The notes: a model not told the origin generated them from the letters alone. DNA of 64,000 bases from an uncultured Lachnospiraceae bacterium (GCA_910577825.1 CAJTOK010000009.1:9722-73721); one strand, 5' to 3'. Positions 34,971-43,336 are shown, numbered from the stretch's first letter. Numbers and translations: made by a program.

Positions 34971-36749
34971 TTAACCATCTTTCAGATAAATATGCAATTT
35001 TGCTGGTGTTTGAAGAGCTTTCTTCTCTTGTATAAGGCTTTTTAATTCATTCATGTCTGTAAGCTCCCTTGTACGTTTATCTATGCTGTACTCCTTAATC
35101 CGCACTACCAGTTCATTAAGTGCTTTTTCAAGTTCCCCGTCCCCCAGTTCTGCGGCAAACCCTGTCTGGAACATGTCTGCCACTGTATTTTGTACATCTG
35201 CTTCACTAAAATGGTTTATAATCCTTGCTGGCACTACTTCCCCTGCATCAAGCTGCCTGTAAAGCATCCGGGCTACTTCACTGTAAGGCTCACCAAAATA
35301 ATCCCCCGCATGTACAATATCTTTTATCTGTTTATATAAACCTGGCCTTTCTATTATTAGTGAAAGCAGAAGTTTATATGAATAATTTATGCCCTGGTCT
35401 TCTTTTTTGTTCTTTGCCCTGGCATTCCTTTGTATAATGGCAGCACCTGTATTTCCCGCCATGCTTGTCCCATAACGCACTACAAGGCTTTTCAAATCAT
35501 CACGCCGCAGTGAATACTTTGCTGCTGCCGCTTCTAAGTAATTTTCACGCTGTACTTTGTCCTCAAATCCCAGAAGTATTTTAGCTATGGCATGGTAAAA
35601 CTTTGTATTCTGTTCCGGGTCTGATACATCATATTCTTTCCTTGCTATCCCTGTTTCAAAAAAGAAGCTGTTTTCCGCATTATCCATTCTGTCCCTGAAC
35701 CCGTCTGCCCCAGCCCCTTTTATAAATTCGTCGGGGTCTTTGTAAGGCTCCATATGGATAATACGGGCATTAATGCCTGACTGCCTGAGAATTGGTATTG
35801 CACGGAGTGCGGCTTTCTGCCCCGCCTGGTCACTATCATATGTAAGAAGAACTTCATCTGTATATCTTTTTATCATGCCTGCCTGCTGTATTGTAAGTGC
35901 AGTGCCAAGTGATGCAACTGCATTTGTAAACCCTGCCTGGTGCAACGCTATTACATCCATATACCCTTCACAGAGCACCATATTCTTATTCTTGCCAAGC
36001 TTTGCATAATTAAGTCCAAAAAGATTCCTGCTTTTATCAAACAGCTTTGTTTCCGGGGAATTAAGGTATTTAGGCTTTGCATCACCCATAACCCTGCCGC
36101 CAAAACCTATTACCCTGCTGTTTGCATCCATTATCGGAAATATCACCCGGTTAAAAAACTTGTCATATGCACCACGCTCATCTATTTTAAAAAGCCCTGT
36201 TTCTTTAAGGATATCATCACTATACCCTTCATGCTTTAAAAATCTGTACAGGTTCATACTGCCCTGTCCTGCATAGCCAAGCCCGAAGTGCCTTATAGTT
36301 TCATCAGAAAGCCCTCTTGATTTAAGGTAACTATACCCCGTTTTTCCCTGTGCAGATTTAAGAACTGCATAATAAAAGCTTCCTGCTTTCCTGTTTATCT
36401 CAAGAAGCTTCATCCTTATACTTTCCTGTTCTTTATGCTGCCTGTCTGTTTCATCCGCTTTAAGCGTAATCCCTGCCCTTTCCGCAAGTGTTTCAAGTGC
36501 CTCCGGGAATGTATAGTTCTCATATTCCATAACAAATGTTATTACACTTCCGCCTGCACCACATCCGAAGCATTTATATATCTGCCTTGCCGGGTTTACT
36601 GAGAAAGAAGGTGTTTTTTCATTGTGGAACGGGCATAAACCCGTATAGCTGCCACCAGAACGTTTAAGTTTTACATAGCTGCCAATAACACCTACTATAT
36701 CATTGGCAGCCCTTACTTCCTCAATCTGTTCTTCTGTATACCATGGCAT
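34971..36749 (-). CDS. dnaG: DNA primase DnaG
   Basis: Makes RNA primers at the replication fork. The CHC2 zinc-binding domain (C-P-F-H...C-F-G-C, residues about 38-62) precedes the Toprim catalytic core with VIGFGGRVMGDAKPKYLNSPET, LCEGYMDVIALHQAGF and LLTYDSDQAGQKAALRA. A C-terminal DnaB-interacting helical domain follows (about residues 430-590). I choose ATG at 36749 (MPWYTEEQ) because AAAGGGG lies eight bases upstream; a longer reading to 36767 adds six unsupported residues. It is followed by rpoD after 34 bases. Confidence 0.96.
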   Translation of the reverse strand: MPWYTEEQIEEVRAANDIVGVIGSYVKLKRSGGSYTGLCPFHNEKTPSFSVNPARQIYKCFGCGAGGSVITFVMEYENYTFPEALETLAERAGITLKADETDRQHKEQESIRMKLLEINRKAGSFYYAVLKSAQGKTGYSYLKSRGLSDETIRHFGLGYAGQGSMNLYRFLKHEGYSDDILKETGLFKIDERGAYDKFFNRVIFPIMDANSRVIGFGGRVMGDAKPKYLNSPETKLFDKSRNLFGLNYAKLGKNKNMVLCEGYMDVIALHQAGFTNAVASLGTALTIQQAGMIKRYTDEVLLTYDSDQAGQKAALRAIPILRQSGINARIIHMEPYKDPDEFIKGAGADGFRDRMDNAENSFFFETGIARKEYDVSDPEQNTKFYHAIAKILLGFEDKVQRENYLEAAAAKYSLRRDDLKSLVVRYGTSMAGNTGAAIIQRNARAKNKKEDQGINYSYKLLLSLIIERPGLYKQIKDIVHAGDYFGEPYSEVARMLYRQLDAGEVVPARIINHFSEADVQNTVADMFQTGFAAELGDGELEKALNELVVRIKEYSIDKRTRELTDMNELKSLIQEKKALQTPAKLHIYLKDG

Positions 36750-36858
36750 AACACACACCCCTTTCAAGCCGCCATCAAGCCAGAAACCTGTCTAATATAC
36801 ATATTCGACGCCTGTTCCCTATTTCCTTTATTTTATTTTGGCAAATACAAAATAACAG

Positions 36859-36913
36859 TTGACATTTTAGTTTACTGAGAGTAAACTAAATATATGGCCG
36901 GCTAATAGTAAAC
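36859..36913 (+). promoter_or_regulatory. blaI promoter with overlapping palindromic operator
   Basis: TTGACA at 36859-36864 is the -35 box, and a weak -10 (TAAACT, 36882-36887) follows at 17 bases. Between and over them lies a perfect palindrome with 10-base arms, TTTAGTTTAC (36866-36875) and GTAAACTAAA (36881-36890), around a 5-base centre. A further half-site GTAAAC is at 36908-36913. BlaI/MecI repressors bind such TACT/AGTA-type dyads, so the downstream blaI is the likely binder. Confidence 0.75.
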
Positions 36914-36934
36914 CAGAATAAAAGGGGGATTTCT

Positions 36935-37297
36935 ATGGCAGAATATAAATTAGGTGAAATTGAAATGAAATTTGCAGAAATTATCTGGAAAAATGAACCA
37001 TTACCTTCAAATGAACTTGTAAAATTATGTGCAGTGGAACTGGAATGGAAAAAGTCCACAACATATACTATATTGCGCAGGGTATGTGAACGCGGGCTTT
37101 TCCAGAATAATAACAGCATTGTTACTTCACTTGTATCCAAAGAAGAATACCTCTCACACCAAAGTGAAGAATTTGTGGATAATACATTTGCAGGTTCACT
37201 GCCAAAATTCTTTGCAGCATTTACAAAACGTAAAAAATTATCAGAACAGGAAATTATGGAATTACAGAAAATCATTGAAGATAACAGGGGGGATTAA
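36935..37297 (+). CDS. blaI: BlaI/MecI/CopY-family winged-helix repressor
   Basis: A 120-residue winged-helix protein of the BlaI family. LGEIEMKFAEIIWKNEPLPSNELVKLCAVELEWKKSTTYTILRRVCERGLFQNN covers the DNA-binding part, and FVDNTFAGSLPKFFAAF the dimerisation and cleavage segment. It normally represses its own operon and targets until cleaved on BlaR1 signalling. AAAAGGGGG precedes the ATG; the stop is two bases before blaR1. No beta-lactamase or PBP gene follows, so the regulated target, other than itself, is unknown. Confidence 0.92.
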   Translation: MAEYKLGEIEMKFAEIIWKNEPLPSNELVKLCAVELEWKKSTTYTILRRVCERGLFQNNNSIVTSLVSKEEYLSHQSEEFVDNTFAGSLPKFFAAFTKRKKLSEQEIMELQKIIEDNRGD

Positions 37298-37299
37298 TT

Positions 37300-38769
37300 A
37301 TGGCTGGCACATTATTACAGGAAGTTTTAAAAATGAGTTTTACTGGAAGCATTGCAATACTTGTTGTACTTATTGCAAGGGCAATGTTATTTAAAGCCCC
37401 GAAGATTTTCAGTTACATTTTATGGGGTATTGTACTATTAAGGCTTTTATGCCCAGTGCCGTTATTTACGCATATATCTGTACTGCATTTTACAGGTACT
37501 ATTGATAAAACTGCAGAGAGAAGCATAAATACAGAAAAACCATTCCAAAATACATCAAATATACAAAAAACTGTACCACAAATGCAGATTACAGATAAAA
37601 ATAACAATATGCCAGAAAATACAGCTCCAGAAACTGCCAGCAGTATATTTTTATCCTGGCTTGCAGTAATATGGCTTGCAGGAATTATTATTATAGTATT
37701 ATGCAATATCGTACCACTGGTACGCCTTAGAAGGTATCTTTTAGCAGCAGTCCCGTTAAACAGGCAGGTTTTTTTATCTGACTATATTACATCACCGTTT
37801 GTATGCGGCATACTGTTCCCAAAGATTTACCTGCCTTCCCAGCTTTCTGCTTCTGAACAGGGATATATTATACTGCATGAACAGGTCCATATACACAGGA
37901 AGGATTATATTATTAAACTGCTGGCATTTGCCGCCCTCGCCATACACTGGTTTAACCCGCTTGTATGGCTTGCATTCCATCTGTCTGAAAAAGATATGGA
38001 AATGTCCTGTGATGAAGCTGTTATAAAGAAAGCTGGCGGCGATATAAGGGCTGTATATTCTGCATCCCTGCTAAAACTTGCATCTGGCAGGAAAAATACC
38101 ATAAAAACTATTGCTGCATTTGGTGAAAGTGAAACTGGCAGCCGTATTAAACATATTATGAAATACAAAAAAACAGCAGTGCCAGTAACTATAATGGCAG
38201 CAGTTATCCTGGCAGCAGCATTTTTAATTGCAGGAGGCAGCCCGGCACAAAAAAAACAGGATGTACCAGCAGATAAAACTGTACATAATACAGAGCCAGA
38301 AGAAACTGAAGAACCAGAAGAATGGTGGCAGGCATGGGAAGATGGCAGTTATATATATACAATGGACTGTGCCTTTGTACGTGGAATGACAGAGGATGCC
38401 CTTATAACTGACCCGGCCGAATATATTGATTATAATAATACCAGCCGCATAAAAGAACTGGGACTTGATATGGAATATGACCTTCTTCCAGGATATTATA
38501 TTAATAACCCGGTTAAAGCTGCCACCACATGGAGAATAGATGAAAATACAGAATTTATGTTTCTTGACTGGAAAGAACAGTTTAAAGATAATAAAAATAT
38601 TATTGGTACTTACAGACGCCATTATAATGTAAAACTTACATACACAAAAGATAAAGAAATTTTCCGCCAGTATCTTGCAACCTACAAAAATTCACATCCT
38701 AAAATGCCATTTTTCTTTGAAATTGAAAAAGGCGTGGTAAAAAGAATTATAGAAAAATATTTTATCTGA
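37300..38769 (+). CDS. BlaR1-family M56 membrane metallopeptidase sensor
   Basis: Four hydrophobic segments frame a cytoplasmic M56 peptidase domain. The zinc motif reads H-E-Q-V-H (YIILHEQVHIHRKDYIIKLLAFAALAIHWFNPLVWLAF, about residues 193-228), followed by EKDMEMSCDEAVIKK with the distal Glu. The extracellular C-terminal domain (about residues 325-489) is not the penicillin-binding sensor domain of staphylococcal BlaR1: no S-x-x-K/KTG set is seen. So the signal may not be a beta-lactam. The gene is cotranscribed with blaI. Confidence 0.85.
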   Translation: MAGTLLQEVLKMSFTGSIAILVVLIARAMLFKAPKIFSYILWGIVLLRLLCPVPLFTHISVLHFTGTIDKTAERSINTEKPFQNTSNIQKTVPQMQITDKNNNMPENTAPETASSIFLSWLAVIWLAGIIIIVLCNIVPLVRLRRYLLAAVPLNRQVFLSDYITSPFVCGILFPKIYLPSQLSASEQGYIILHEQVHIHRKDYIIKLLAFAALAIHWFNPLVWLAFHLSEKDMEMSCDEAVIKKAGGDIRAVYSASLLKLASGRKNTIKTIAAFGESETGSRIKHIMKYKKTAVPVTIMAAVILAAAFLIAGGSPAQKKQDVPADKTVHNTEPEETEEPEEWWQAWEDGSYIYTMDCAFVRGMTEDALITDPAEYIDYNNTSRIKELGLDMEYDLLPGYYINNPVKAATTWRIDENTEFMFLDWKEQFKDNKNIIGTYRRHYNVKLTYTKDKEIFRQYLATYKNSHPKMPFFFEIEKGVVKRIIEKYFI

Positions 38770-38795
38770 CAGTTATTATATACAATAACAGGGCA

Positions 38796-38832
38796 AAAAA
38801 CGGAAAAGTATCTATAAGCTTTTCCGTTTTTC
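38796..38832. terminator. Rho-independent terminator
   Basis: AAAACGGAAAAG (38797-38808) and CTTTTCCGTTTT (38819-38830) form a perfect stem, between the convergent blaR1 and the coiled-coil gene; usable from both sides. Confidence 0.85.
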
Positions 38833-38866
38833 TTAAAAATTAGAAATAAAAAACAAGGTTTAATCC

Positions 38867-39349
38867 CTACGCTTTACTTGTAAAAGAAGAATGGCTGCGC
38901 CTGTATGTATCATTGTTTTTCTGGCTTAATTCACTTTCTACCTGTGCCAGTTCCATTTCAAGCTGTTTAACTTTCTCTTCATTGCCAGAAGCTTCTTTTA
39001 TCTGTTTTTCCAGCTTTTCCTTTTTTTCCTTTAATTTTTCTATTTCACGGTCAACGCCATCTGTATTTCCAGTACATTCTTCTGCTGGTTTTTCCGGGCT
39101 GTTAAAAAAGATTTTCTTTTTTCCATTTTCATCTTTTCCCAGATAATATACCCCGGCAGGTTTTTTTCCTTCTTCACTGTCCTTAATATACTGGTCTTGT
39201 GGTACAGGTACTTTTCCATGCCCGTCCTTAGTATCATCTGCATTAATGTCTTCCTCTTTTAAATCCTGTCCAGGTTCCAGCCCCTGTTTTCCCTGTAATA
39301 CAGTATTATCTCTGTAATAATTATAACTTCCATTAATTCCACCTAACAT
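38867..39349 (-). CDS. Hypothetical coiled-coil protein, FlxA-like
   Basis: A 160-residue hydrophilic protein. The N-terminus MLGGINGSYNYYRDNT, an acidic middle (about residues 25-90) and a C-terminal coiled coil (about 97-145, IEKLKEKKEKLEKQI...KVKQLEMELAQVESEL) resemble FlxA-like proteins that accompany flagellar genes in some Clostridia. The match is by overall pattern only. AAGGAGG precedes the ATG. A LytTR-type direct repeat and a promoter lie upstream, so it may be a target of the adjacent two-component system. Followed by a terminator. Confidence 0.55.
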   Translation of the reverse strand: MLGGINGSYNYYRDNTVLQGKQGLEPGQDLKEEDINADDTKDGHGKVPVPQDQYIKDSEEGKKPAGVYYLGKDENGKKKIFFNSPEKPAEECTGNTDGVDREIEKLKEKKEKLEKQIKEASGNEEKVKQLEMELAQVESELSQKNNDTYRRSHSSFTSKA

Positions 39350-39388
39350 AAATTTTACCTCCTTAATTCCTGCTAAATTTTTATTACA

Positions 39389-39417
39389 ATAATTCTTTCG
39401 GTTTTCATTAAAGGCAA
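39389..39417 (-). promoter_or_regulatory. Candidate weak promoter of the FlxA-like gene
   Basis: On the minus strand TTGCCT (39417-39412), 17 bases, AATTAT (39394-39389). The -10 is poor, as expected of an activated promoter; direct repeats lie just upstream of the -35. Confidence 0.4.
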
Positions 39418-39426
39418 ATCAAGCAT

Positions 39427-39461
39427 TATGTTGTGGAATGTTTTCTGTATGTTGTGGAATG
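39427..39461. promoter_or_regulatory. 14-bp direct repeat, candidate LytTR response-regulator site
   Basis: TATGTTGTGGAATG occurs exactly twice, at 39427-39440 and 39448-39461, with a 21-base period (two helical turns). Pairs of direct repeats with about this period and a GTT core are the usual target of LytTR regulators such as AgrA. The site lies 10 bases upstream of the -35 of the FlxA-like gene and abuts the 3' end of the histidine kinase gene, in the same locus as a LytTR regulator. Confidence 0.6.
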
Positions 39462-39462
39462 G

Positions 39463-40740
39463 TTATTTTATGGCAAGCAGTACACTGGCAGTAAATGTTT
39501 TATCTTGTATACTTATATTTACTGTACCGTTATATCTTGCTGCTGCCGACCTGGCATTTGAAAGCCCTGTGCCCTCCCTGTATACAGCTTTTCCATTAAA
39601 ACTGTTCCGGACTTCTATTAAAATAAAATCCCCCTGTTTCTTTCCTGTAACATAAATAAATTTCTCTTCCATACAGGCTGTTTCTTTGCAGGCATTTACT
39701 GCATTATCAAGCAGGTTTGACAGGATAATGCAGAAATCAATATCACGCACAGCGCATGGGTATGGCAGCACAAGGAAGCATTGTACATCTGCCCCGGCAT
39801 CCTTTGCCATGCCAAGTTTATTACAAAGCAGGACATTTAATGCCGGGTTATTTGTATTATACGTGAATGACATTCCTGCTGCCATATCCTCCATATCTTT
39901 TATATAATTTAATGCCTGCATTGTTTTTCCATCCTGCAGAAGTTCTTTTACTATTGTTATATGGTTTTTAATATCATGGCGGAAAGAACTTGTTTTTTCA
40001 TAGTTAATCCTTGCTTCTTCTGCATACTGCCCTAATAAATGTTCTTCCTGCAAAAGAAGCGAAAGTTCTGTATTTAAACGGAAATTTTCCAGAAGTTTTT
40101 TATAGGCAAATAAAACAAAGCCCAGGCTTGATATTCCAAGAAGCTGTATTACAAGCAGATATAAATGTCTTGTATTTAAAATGCCATCTGCCGTGTCCAC
40201 ATTAGTATAAAACCTGTAACTTATATAACCCGCTGCCAGAAATAAAATTAAAACAGGGACAAAAACCATAAGTATATAACGGCTCTTTACCGTTTCATTA
40301 TATGAAAAATATTTATGCAAAGCTTTATAACAAAGAATTGTGGCAGGAAGCGCCATATTTCCAATTAAAATAAATAAAATCCCGGAAATATTGTTATCAA
40401 AGCAAATTATAAATGGATATAAAATCCCAAGTATTGAATTAAAAACCCCATAACAAAGCAGCAAAATCCCAGCTGTAAGGACAGCATATAAAACCACTTC
40501 CACAATTTCTGCCTTGTATATAAAAATGCCACTTAATATAAGCAGCAGTATATATACTATAAAATCTGCCATACTGGAATTTTGTATAAGTGTTATGGAA
40601 ATAGTCCCGGATATTGCAAATAATAAATAATAAAACAGGTCTGCCCTCTTTCCAATAAACTTTGTAAAAAAATGAAAACCTGTAATTATCTGCATAAATA
40701 CTATAATATATAGATTAAAAAAGTCCATGAAAGCAGGCAT
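39463..40740 (-). CDS. GHKL-domain sensor histidine kinase (AgrC-like)
   Basis: Six or so transmembrane segments fill residues 1-205. A coiled linker is followed by the H-box SSFRHDIKNHITIVKELLQDG (about residue 255), an N-box IILSNLLDNAVNACKE and a G-box GTGLSNARSAAARYNGTVNI. It senses an unknown signal, often a peptide in this class, and phosphorylates the partner LytTR regulator encoded just upstream (11-base gap). AGGAGG lies seven bases before the ATG. No agrB or agrD gene is seen beside it. Confidence 0.9.
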   Translation of the reverse strand: MPAFMDFFNLYIIVFMQIITGFHFFTKFIGKRADLFYYLLFAISGTISITLIQNSSMADFIVYILLLILSGIFIYKAEIVEVVLYAVLTAGILLLCYGVFNSILGILYPFIICFDNNISGILFILIGNMALPATILCYKALHKYFSYNETVKSRYILMVFVPVLILFLAAGYISYRFYTNVDTADGILNTRHLYLLVIQLLGISSLGFVLFAYKKLLENFRLNTELSLLLQEEHLLGQYAEEARINYEKTSSFRHDIKNHITIVKELLQDGKTMQALNYIKDMEDMAAGMSFTYNTNNPALNVLLCNKLGMAKDAGADVQCFLVLPYPCAVRDIDFCIILSNLLDNAVNACKETACMEEKFIYVTGKKQGDFILIEVRNSFNGKAVYREGTGLSNARSAAARYNGTVNISIQDKTFTASVLLAIK

Positions 40741-40751
40741 TTAAAAACCTC

Positions 40752-41456
40752 CTATATATTCTTCATATACTGTAAAATCACATCTGAAAACTCCCTGCCA
40801 CGCAGTCTTGAAACAGGTATCCTGCTGCCCCCTTCCATATATGCAGTACCATTTTTATAACTTTTTAAATATTTTAAATTAATTAAAAAACTCCTGTGGC
40901 ATTTAAAAAACCGGTTATCAAATTTCTTTTCAAGTTCCCCAATCTTTCCATAAAAGTCAATAACTTCAGATGAAATTAAATGCAGGTAAATTTTTCTGTT
41001 AATAATTTCACAGAAAATAATATCATCAAAAGAAACAATCCGGCTTTCATACCCCTTTTGTACAAGTAAATTTGCCCTGCTAAAACTTTGCACTGACGTA
41101 AATATGCGCTCCATTGTCCTGTCAAAATGCTTTTCATTTAATGGTTTTACAAGATAGTCATATGCCTGCACTTCAAAAGACTGGAATACCATTTCTGCAA
41201 GTATAGTTATAAAAACCAAAAAACCTTTAAACTGTTTCTGGCGCAGCCTTTTTGCAGTTTCCATTCCATTAATGCCTTTCATCTGGATATCAAGAAATAA
41301 AATATCAATTTGTTTATTATATCTTAATAACTCTTCACCATTTGAAAACTGGCAGACTGCTATTCCCACATTCTTCCTGCAAAAGAAGTCTGATACCATT
41401 GCTTTTATTTTATCTGACATATATTTTTCATCATCACAAATTGCAATATGTAACAT
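40752..41456 (-). CDS. LytTR-family response regulator (AgrA/LytR type)
   Basis: A receiver domain (residues 1-120: AICDDEKYMSDKIKA, IDILFLDIQMKGINGMETA with the phospho-acceptor Asp, and YDYLVKPLNEKHF) followed by a LytTR DNA-binding domain (about 135-232, SRIVSFDDIIFCEI...FFKCHRSFLINLKYLKSYKNGTAYMEGGSRIPVSRLRGREF). It should bind direct repeats like those at 39427-39461. AAGGGG precedes the ATG and lies inside a short upstream reading frame whose stop is 20 bases into this gene. Confidence 0.93.
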   Translation of the reverse strand: MLHIAICDDEKYMSDKIKAMVSDFFCRKNVGIAVCQFSNGEELLRYNKQIDILFLDIQMKGINGMETAKRLRQKQFKGFLVFITILAEMVFQSFEVQAYDYLVKPLNEKHFDRTMERIFTSVQSFSRANLLVQKGYESRIVSFDDIIFCEIINRKIYLHLISSEVIDFYGKIGELEKKFDNRFFKCHRSFLINLKYLKSYKNGTAYMEGGSRIPVSRLRGREFSDVILQYMKNI

Positions 41457-41586
41457 ACAGCCACCCCTTCAAATCCTGTCCAGTAATAACAGTATTTCCG
41501 TCTTCGTCTAATAAAGGTGTTAATCCTCCTGCATATCCTGATTTTACAAAAAAATAGTTTACTTCTGTATTTTTGTCAACAACCAT
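41434..41586 (-). CDS. 50-aa DUF6440-like small protein overlapping the response regulator start
   Basis: An ATG at 41586 preceded by AAGGAG five bases away opens 50 codons: VVDKNTEVNYFFVKSGYAGG and then LTPLLDEDGNTVITG. As recalled, this is the core of DUF6440 small proteins (VDKETGVNYLFVKSGYAGGLTPLLDKDG). The usual N-terminal beta-strands of DUF6440 are missing, and the tail after NTVITG runs into the response regulator gene, ending 20 bases inside it. It is either a shortened, translationally coupled version or a decayed gene. Confidence 0.6.
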   Translation of the reverse strand: MVVDKNTEVNYFFVKSGYAGGLTPLLDEDGNTVITGQDLKGWLYVTYCNL

Positions 41587-41616
41587 TTCTACTCCTTAAA
41601 CGGAATTTATATAAAC

Positions 41617-41925
41617 TTATTTTTTTACTTTTAGCTTTACTTTATAAGTTTTCATTTTTCCATTCATTTTTATCAGTATTTTTAACTTTGTATTTTTATT
41701 TACTTTAATTTTGTTTTTTACATACTTACACCCATTATATGCTATTAAGTAAATACTGGCATTACATATTTTTAACACTGCACCCTTTTTCACTAATATT
41801 TTCTTAGGAATTTTAATATTTTTTAAATTAAAAACATTATATTCATCATCCGCATCTATATTATATTTTACAATCGATTTATCTTTACTAATATTATAAA
41901 TACCCTCTAATTCAGCGTTTTTATT
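41617..41925 (-). other. 102-codon -1 frame extension of the CHAP-like peptidase gene
   Basis: This open stretch has no start of its own and begins in the -1 frame exactly at the 3' end of a U UUU UUA heptamer (41931-41925). It reads NKNAELEGIYNISKDKSIVK and continues as a Lys-rich, beta-type domain ending YKVKLKVKK. A -1 slip in the upstream gene would join it to residue 338, giving a 440-residue product instead of 343. Either a programmed frameshift or a one-base loss in the T run explains it. No strong downstream stem-loop was seen in the AT-rich region. Confidence 0.65.
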
Positions 41926-42938
41926 AAAAAATATTTTTTATCTTCAATTATTATGGAATCTTTAGCAAGAAGTGTGTAATCATTTGTAGCATACCATGAA
42001 CCGGAAACCAATTCATTTTTTGCTAAAGAACCATCTTCTGTAGCATAGTAATAATTTCCATTATATTTAAACTTACCACTTTTCTTATATAAACGTCCAG
42101 TTTCATTTGCTATATATTTTTTACCAGCAGCTGTAAATTCCCCTGTCTGTATACAACAGTCCGCTGACGCATAATACCAGCCATTTTTAATAAATTCATT
42201 ACAAGCTAAAGAACCATCTTCTTGTGCATAATATGAATTTTCATGGTAAGAAAAAAAACCATGTATAGGATTTCCATATCTATCTGTAACATATTTTGTT
42301 CCGTTATTTTCTGAAATAAATAAGGTGTCTGTTTGTTCAAAATTTGGTTTACAGACACCATGAATCCTGCTTACATCTTTATCTCTTTCACATACTTCAT
42401 CACCACTATTTCCATCTAAAGTATAGATTTTGTTTCCATTCATATATAAGAAAATGCAGGTATGGTTATCCATAAGCAGTATATCGCCCTTTTCAAGATT
42501 ATCTAAGGATAAAATTCCCATTGCAGCTTCCTGGCATCCACAAGAAGAAGTGAAGCCCCCATTTTTTAATAAATAAAAACTATTTTTATCTTTAAAAAAA
42601 CTTCTATAACCAATAGCACTTCTTTTTTTAGGAATTATTGTTTCTGGTATTCCAGCTTGTTCTGCACACCACGCAACAAATTCTGAACACCATGCCTGTT
42701 TACTATCTCCAGCCCATGCCCCATAAACAGTTTCACCATTTTTATCCTCTTTGTATCCTATTTGGGATTTTGCTACAGCAATAAAAGCTTCCCTATATGG
42801 CATCCCATTTATATCAGGTAATGTTTTTGCAGGCTCATATGCCTTAACTGTCGTTTTATTAAATATAATTGTCATTATACTGACGAAAAATAAAACTGGT
42901 AACAAATTGTATTTACTTTTAAATTTTTGCATTTTCAT
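41907..42938 (-). CDS. Secreted CHAP-like cysteine peptidase/amidase with cell-wall-binding-type repeats
   Basis: A signal peptide or anchor (about residues 9-33) precedes a CHAP/NlpC-P60-like domain with AWCSEFVAWCAEQAGIP (C84), NHTCIFLY (H159) and DGNSGD (about 175). The C-terminal region (about 205-335) holds repeated YYAxEDGSLAxNE units like choline/glucan-binding repeats. It probably cuts peptidoglycan peptides or cross-bridges at the cell surface. The zero-frame product ends at 41907 just after a slippery run; an in-register -1 extension follows. It is second in a five-gene operon with the LytTR system and starts five bases after the preceding gene. Confidence 0.8.
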   Translation of the reverse strand: MKMQKFKSKYNLLPVLFFVSIMTIIFNKTTVKAYEPAKTLPDINGMPYREAFIAVAKSQIGYKEDKNGETVYGAWAGDSKQAWCSEFVAWCAEQAGIPETIIPKKRSAIGYRSFFKDKNSFYLLKNGGFTSSCGCQEAAMGILSLDNLEKGDILLMDNHTCIFLYMNGNKIYTLDGNSGDEVCERDKDVSRIHGVCKPNFEQTDTLFISENNGTKYVTDRYGNPIHGFFSYHENSYYAQEDGSLACNEFIKNGWYYASADCCIQTGEFTAAGKKYIANETGRLYKKSGKFKYNGNYYYATEDGSLAKNELVSGSWYATNDYTLLAKDSIIIEDKKYFLIKTLN

Positions 42939-42943
42939 AGGTA

Positions 42944-43336
42944 TTAACAGTCCCCCTGGCAGATTCTGTTCTTCTGGTATCCTTTTTTTATATCATCTGT
43001 ATAAAGGCTGGTATCAAAAGGCAAATACAGCCCGTTTCTGGCAGGAATTATCTCAAAAACGCCATCATCTGTAAATCTAATATTTTCCATACGTCCTGCA
43101 GCTTTCTTTATTTGTCCGGGAGCAGGTTTTATAATTCCTTCACTTCTCATTTTTGGTATCTGCATTTTTTTATAAAATTCCTGTATATCCACGGTTGTAA
43201 ACTGTTTTATCCCATAATAGTAAAACATAAGTATAATCTGTTCCATCTGGCAGCTAAACGGATAACAGACAAAATCCACATCTGGTGATTTACAGTAATA
43301 AGAAACTTCTGCCATATTTAACTTTGTCCAGTCCAT
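42944..43336 (-). CDS. Unknown 130-aa protein, first gene of the LytTR-linked operon
   Basis: Not recognised. It is a soluble protein without signal peptide or transmembrane segment. The N-terminal half has a hydrophobic, Cys- and Tyr-rich stretch (VSYYCKSPDVDFVCYPFSCQMEQIILMFYYYG). The middle, FTTVDIQEFYKKMQIPKMRSEGIIKPAPGQIKKAAGRM, looks helical and basic. The C-terminus has two more Cys. AGCTGGAGGAAATTC precedes the ATG. It is coupled to the CHAP-like gene, with five bases between them. Confidence 0.7.
   Translation of the reverse strand: MDWTKLNMAEVSYYCKSPDVDFVCYPFSCQMEQIILMFYYYGIKQFTTVDIQEFYKKMQIPKMRSEGIIKPAPGQIKKAAGRMENIRFTDDGVFEIIPARNGLYLPFDTSLYTDDIKKGYQKNRICQGDC

Noticed and set aside
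41434..41586. AgrD-type autoinducer peptide precursor next to the AgrC/AgrA-like pair
   Set aside because: The peptide matches the DUF6440 core rather than an AgrD (no amphipathic leader with a central thiolactone Cys), and no AgrB-like membrane protease is encoded nearby.
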